Below, one piece after another: positions 37,735 to 38,793 of a stretch of DNA of 38,793 nucleotides (the stretch's first letter is position 1; each line of letters begins with the position of its first letter). This DNA comes from Paulinella micropora. Lineage: Eukaryota > Cercozoa > Imbricatea > Euglyphida. Below the pieces are notes generated by a model. The model saw nothing but the letters and a program-made list of their open reading frames with translations. It was not told the DNA's origin and searched no databases. The translations under genes were made by a program, and so were the position numbers. Location of the stretch: positions 352,873-391,665 of the forward strand of contig BJOX01000047.1 in assembly GCA_009731375.1 (NCBI GenBank). Reading direction: 5' to 3'.

Positions 37735-38793
<1,059 letters not shown>

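Overview
The window looks like nuclear DNA of an intron-rich eukaryote. Genes are split into short exons (29 to 112 nt) with GT-AG introns, and the introns consist almost entirely of tetra-, tri- and dinucleotide microsatellites. A mitochondrial-type acyl carrier protein, a nucleotide-sugar 4,6-dehydratase, an EGF-like secreted protein and an ankyrin gene lie around one large Ty3/gypsy-like retrotransposon. A multicellular alga such as a brown alga would fit this mixture, but the sequence does not prove it.

Layout. (1) About 1224-7812, minus strand: exons of a secreted, cysteine-rich EGF-like protein, buried in GATA, GA, GTAG and TAC repeats. (2) 7813-8240: a shared upstream region for divergent genes. 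(3) 8241-10724, plus strand: a complete 7-exon mitochondrial acyl carrier protein gene of 124 residues, read from splice sites. (4) 11618-24769: a minus-oriented LTR retrotransposon of about 13 kb with short LTRs, a primer-binding site, a purine tract, two paralogous pre-gag ORFs, gag, protease, RT, RNase H, integrase and a long C-terminal tail, broken by frameshifts and stops. (5) 24770-25870: AT-rich sequence with a third LTR-like copy and a small ORF. (6) 25871-34047, minus strand: a 13-exon NAD-dependent dTDP/UDP-glucose 4,6-dehydratase-like gene, with one catalytic segment missing and a damaged 3' end. (7) 34048-36150: upstream sequence, an unclassified repeat that shares 81 bases with the left edge of the window, and more microsatellites. 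(8) 36177-38169, plus strand: the first exons of an ankyrin-repeat gene, then microsatellite to the end.

The most interesting signal is shared by three unrelated genes. Beside several real exons lie tandem arrays of partial copies of that exon, each co-amplified with its neighbouring intron microsatellite. The ankyrin exon has 11 partial copies, EGF exon 6 has 6, EGF exon 2 has 7, dehydratase exon 9 has 3, exon 10 has 1 and the exon 12 tail has 2. In the ankyrin and EGF exon 6 arrays many copies keep an AG before and a GT after, and span 24 or 39 nt (multiples of three). They could therefore act as in-frame microexons or as decoy splice sites. In the retroelement, an exact 13-base motif in the 5' LTR recurs just before two pre-gag ORFs and resembles a splice acceptor.

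The genes show no shared pathway. The acyl carrier protein acts in mitochondrial fatty-acid/lipoate synthesis and complex I, and the dehydratase in deoxysugar (rhamnose-type) synthesis. All exon models are read by eye and were not tested against transcripts.
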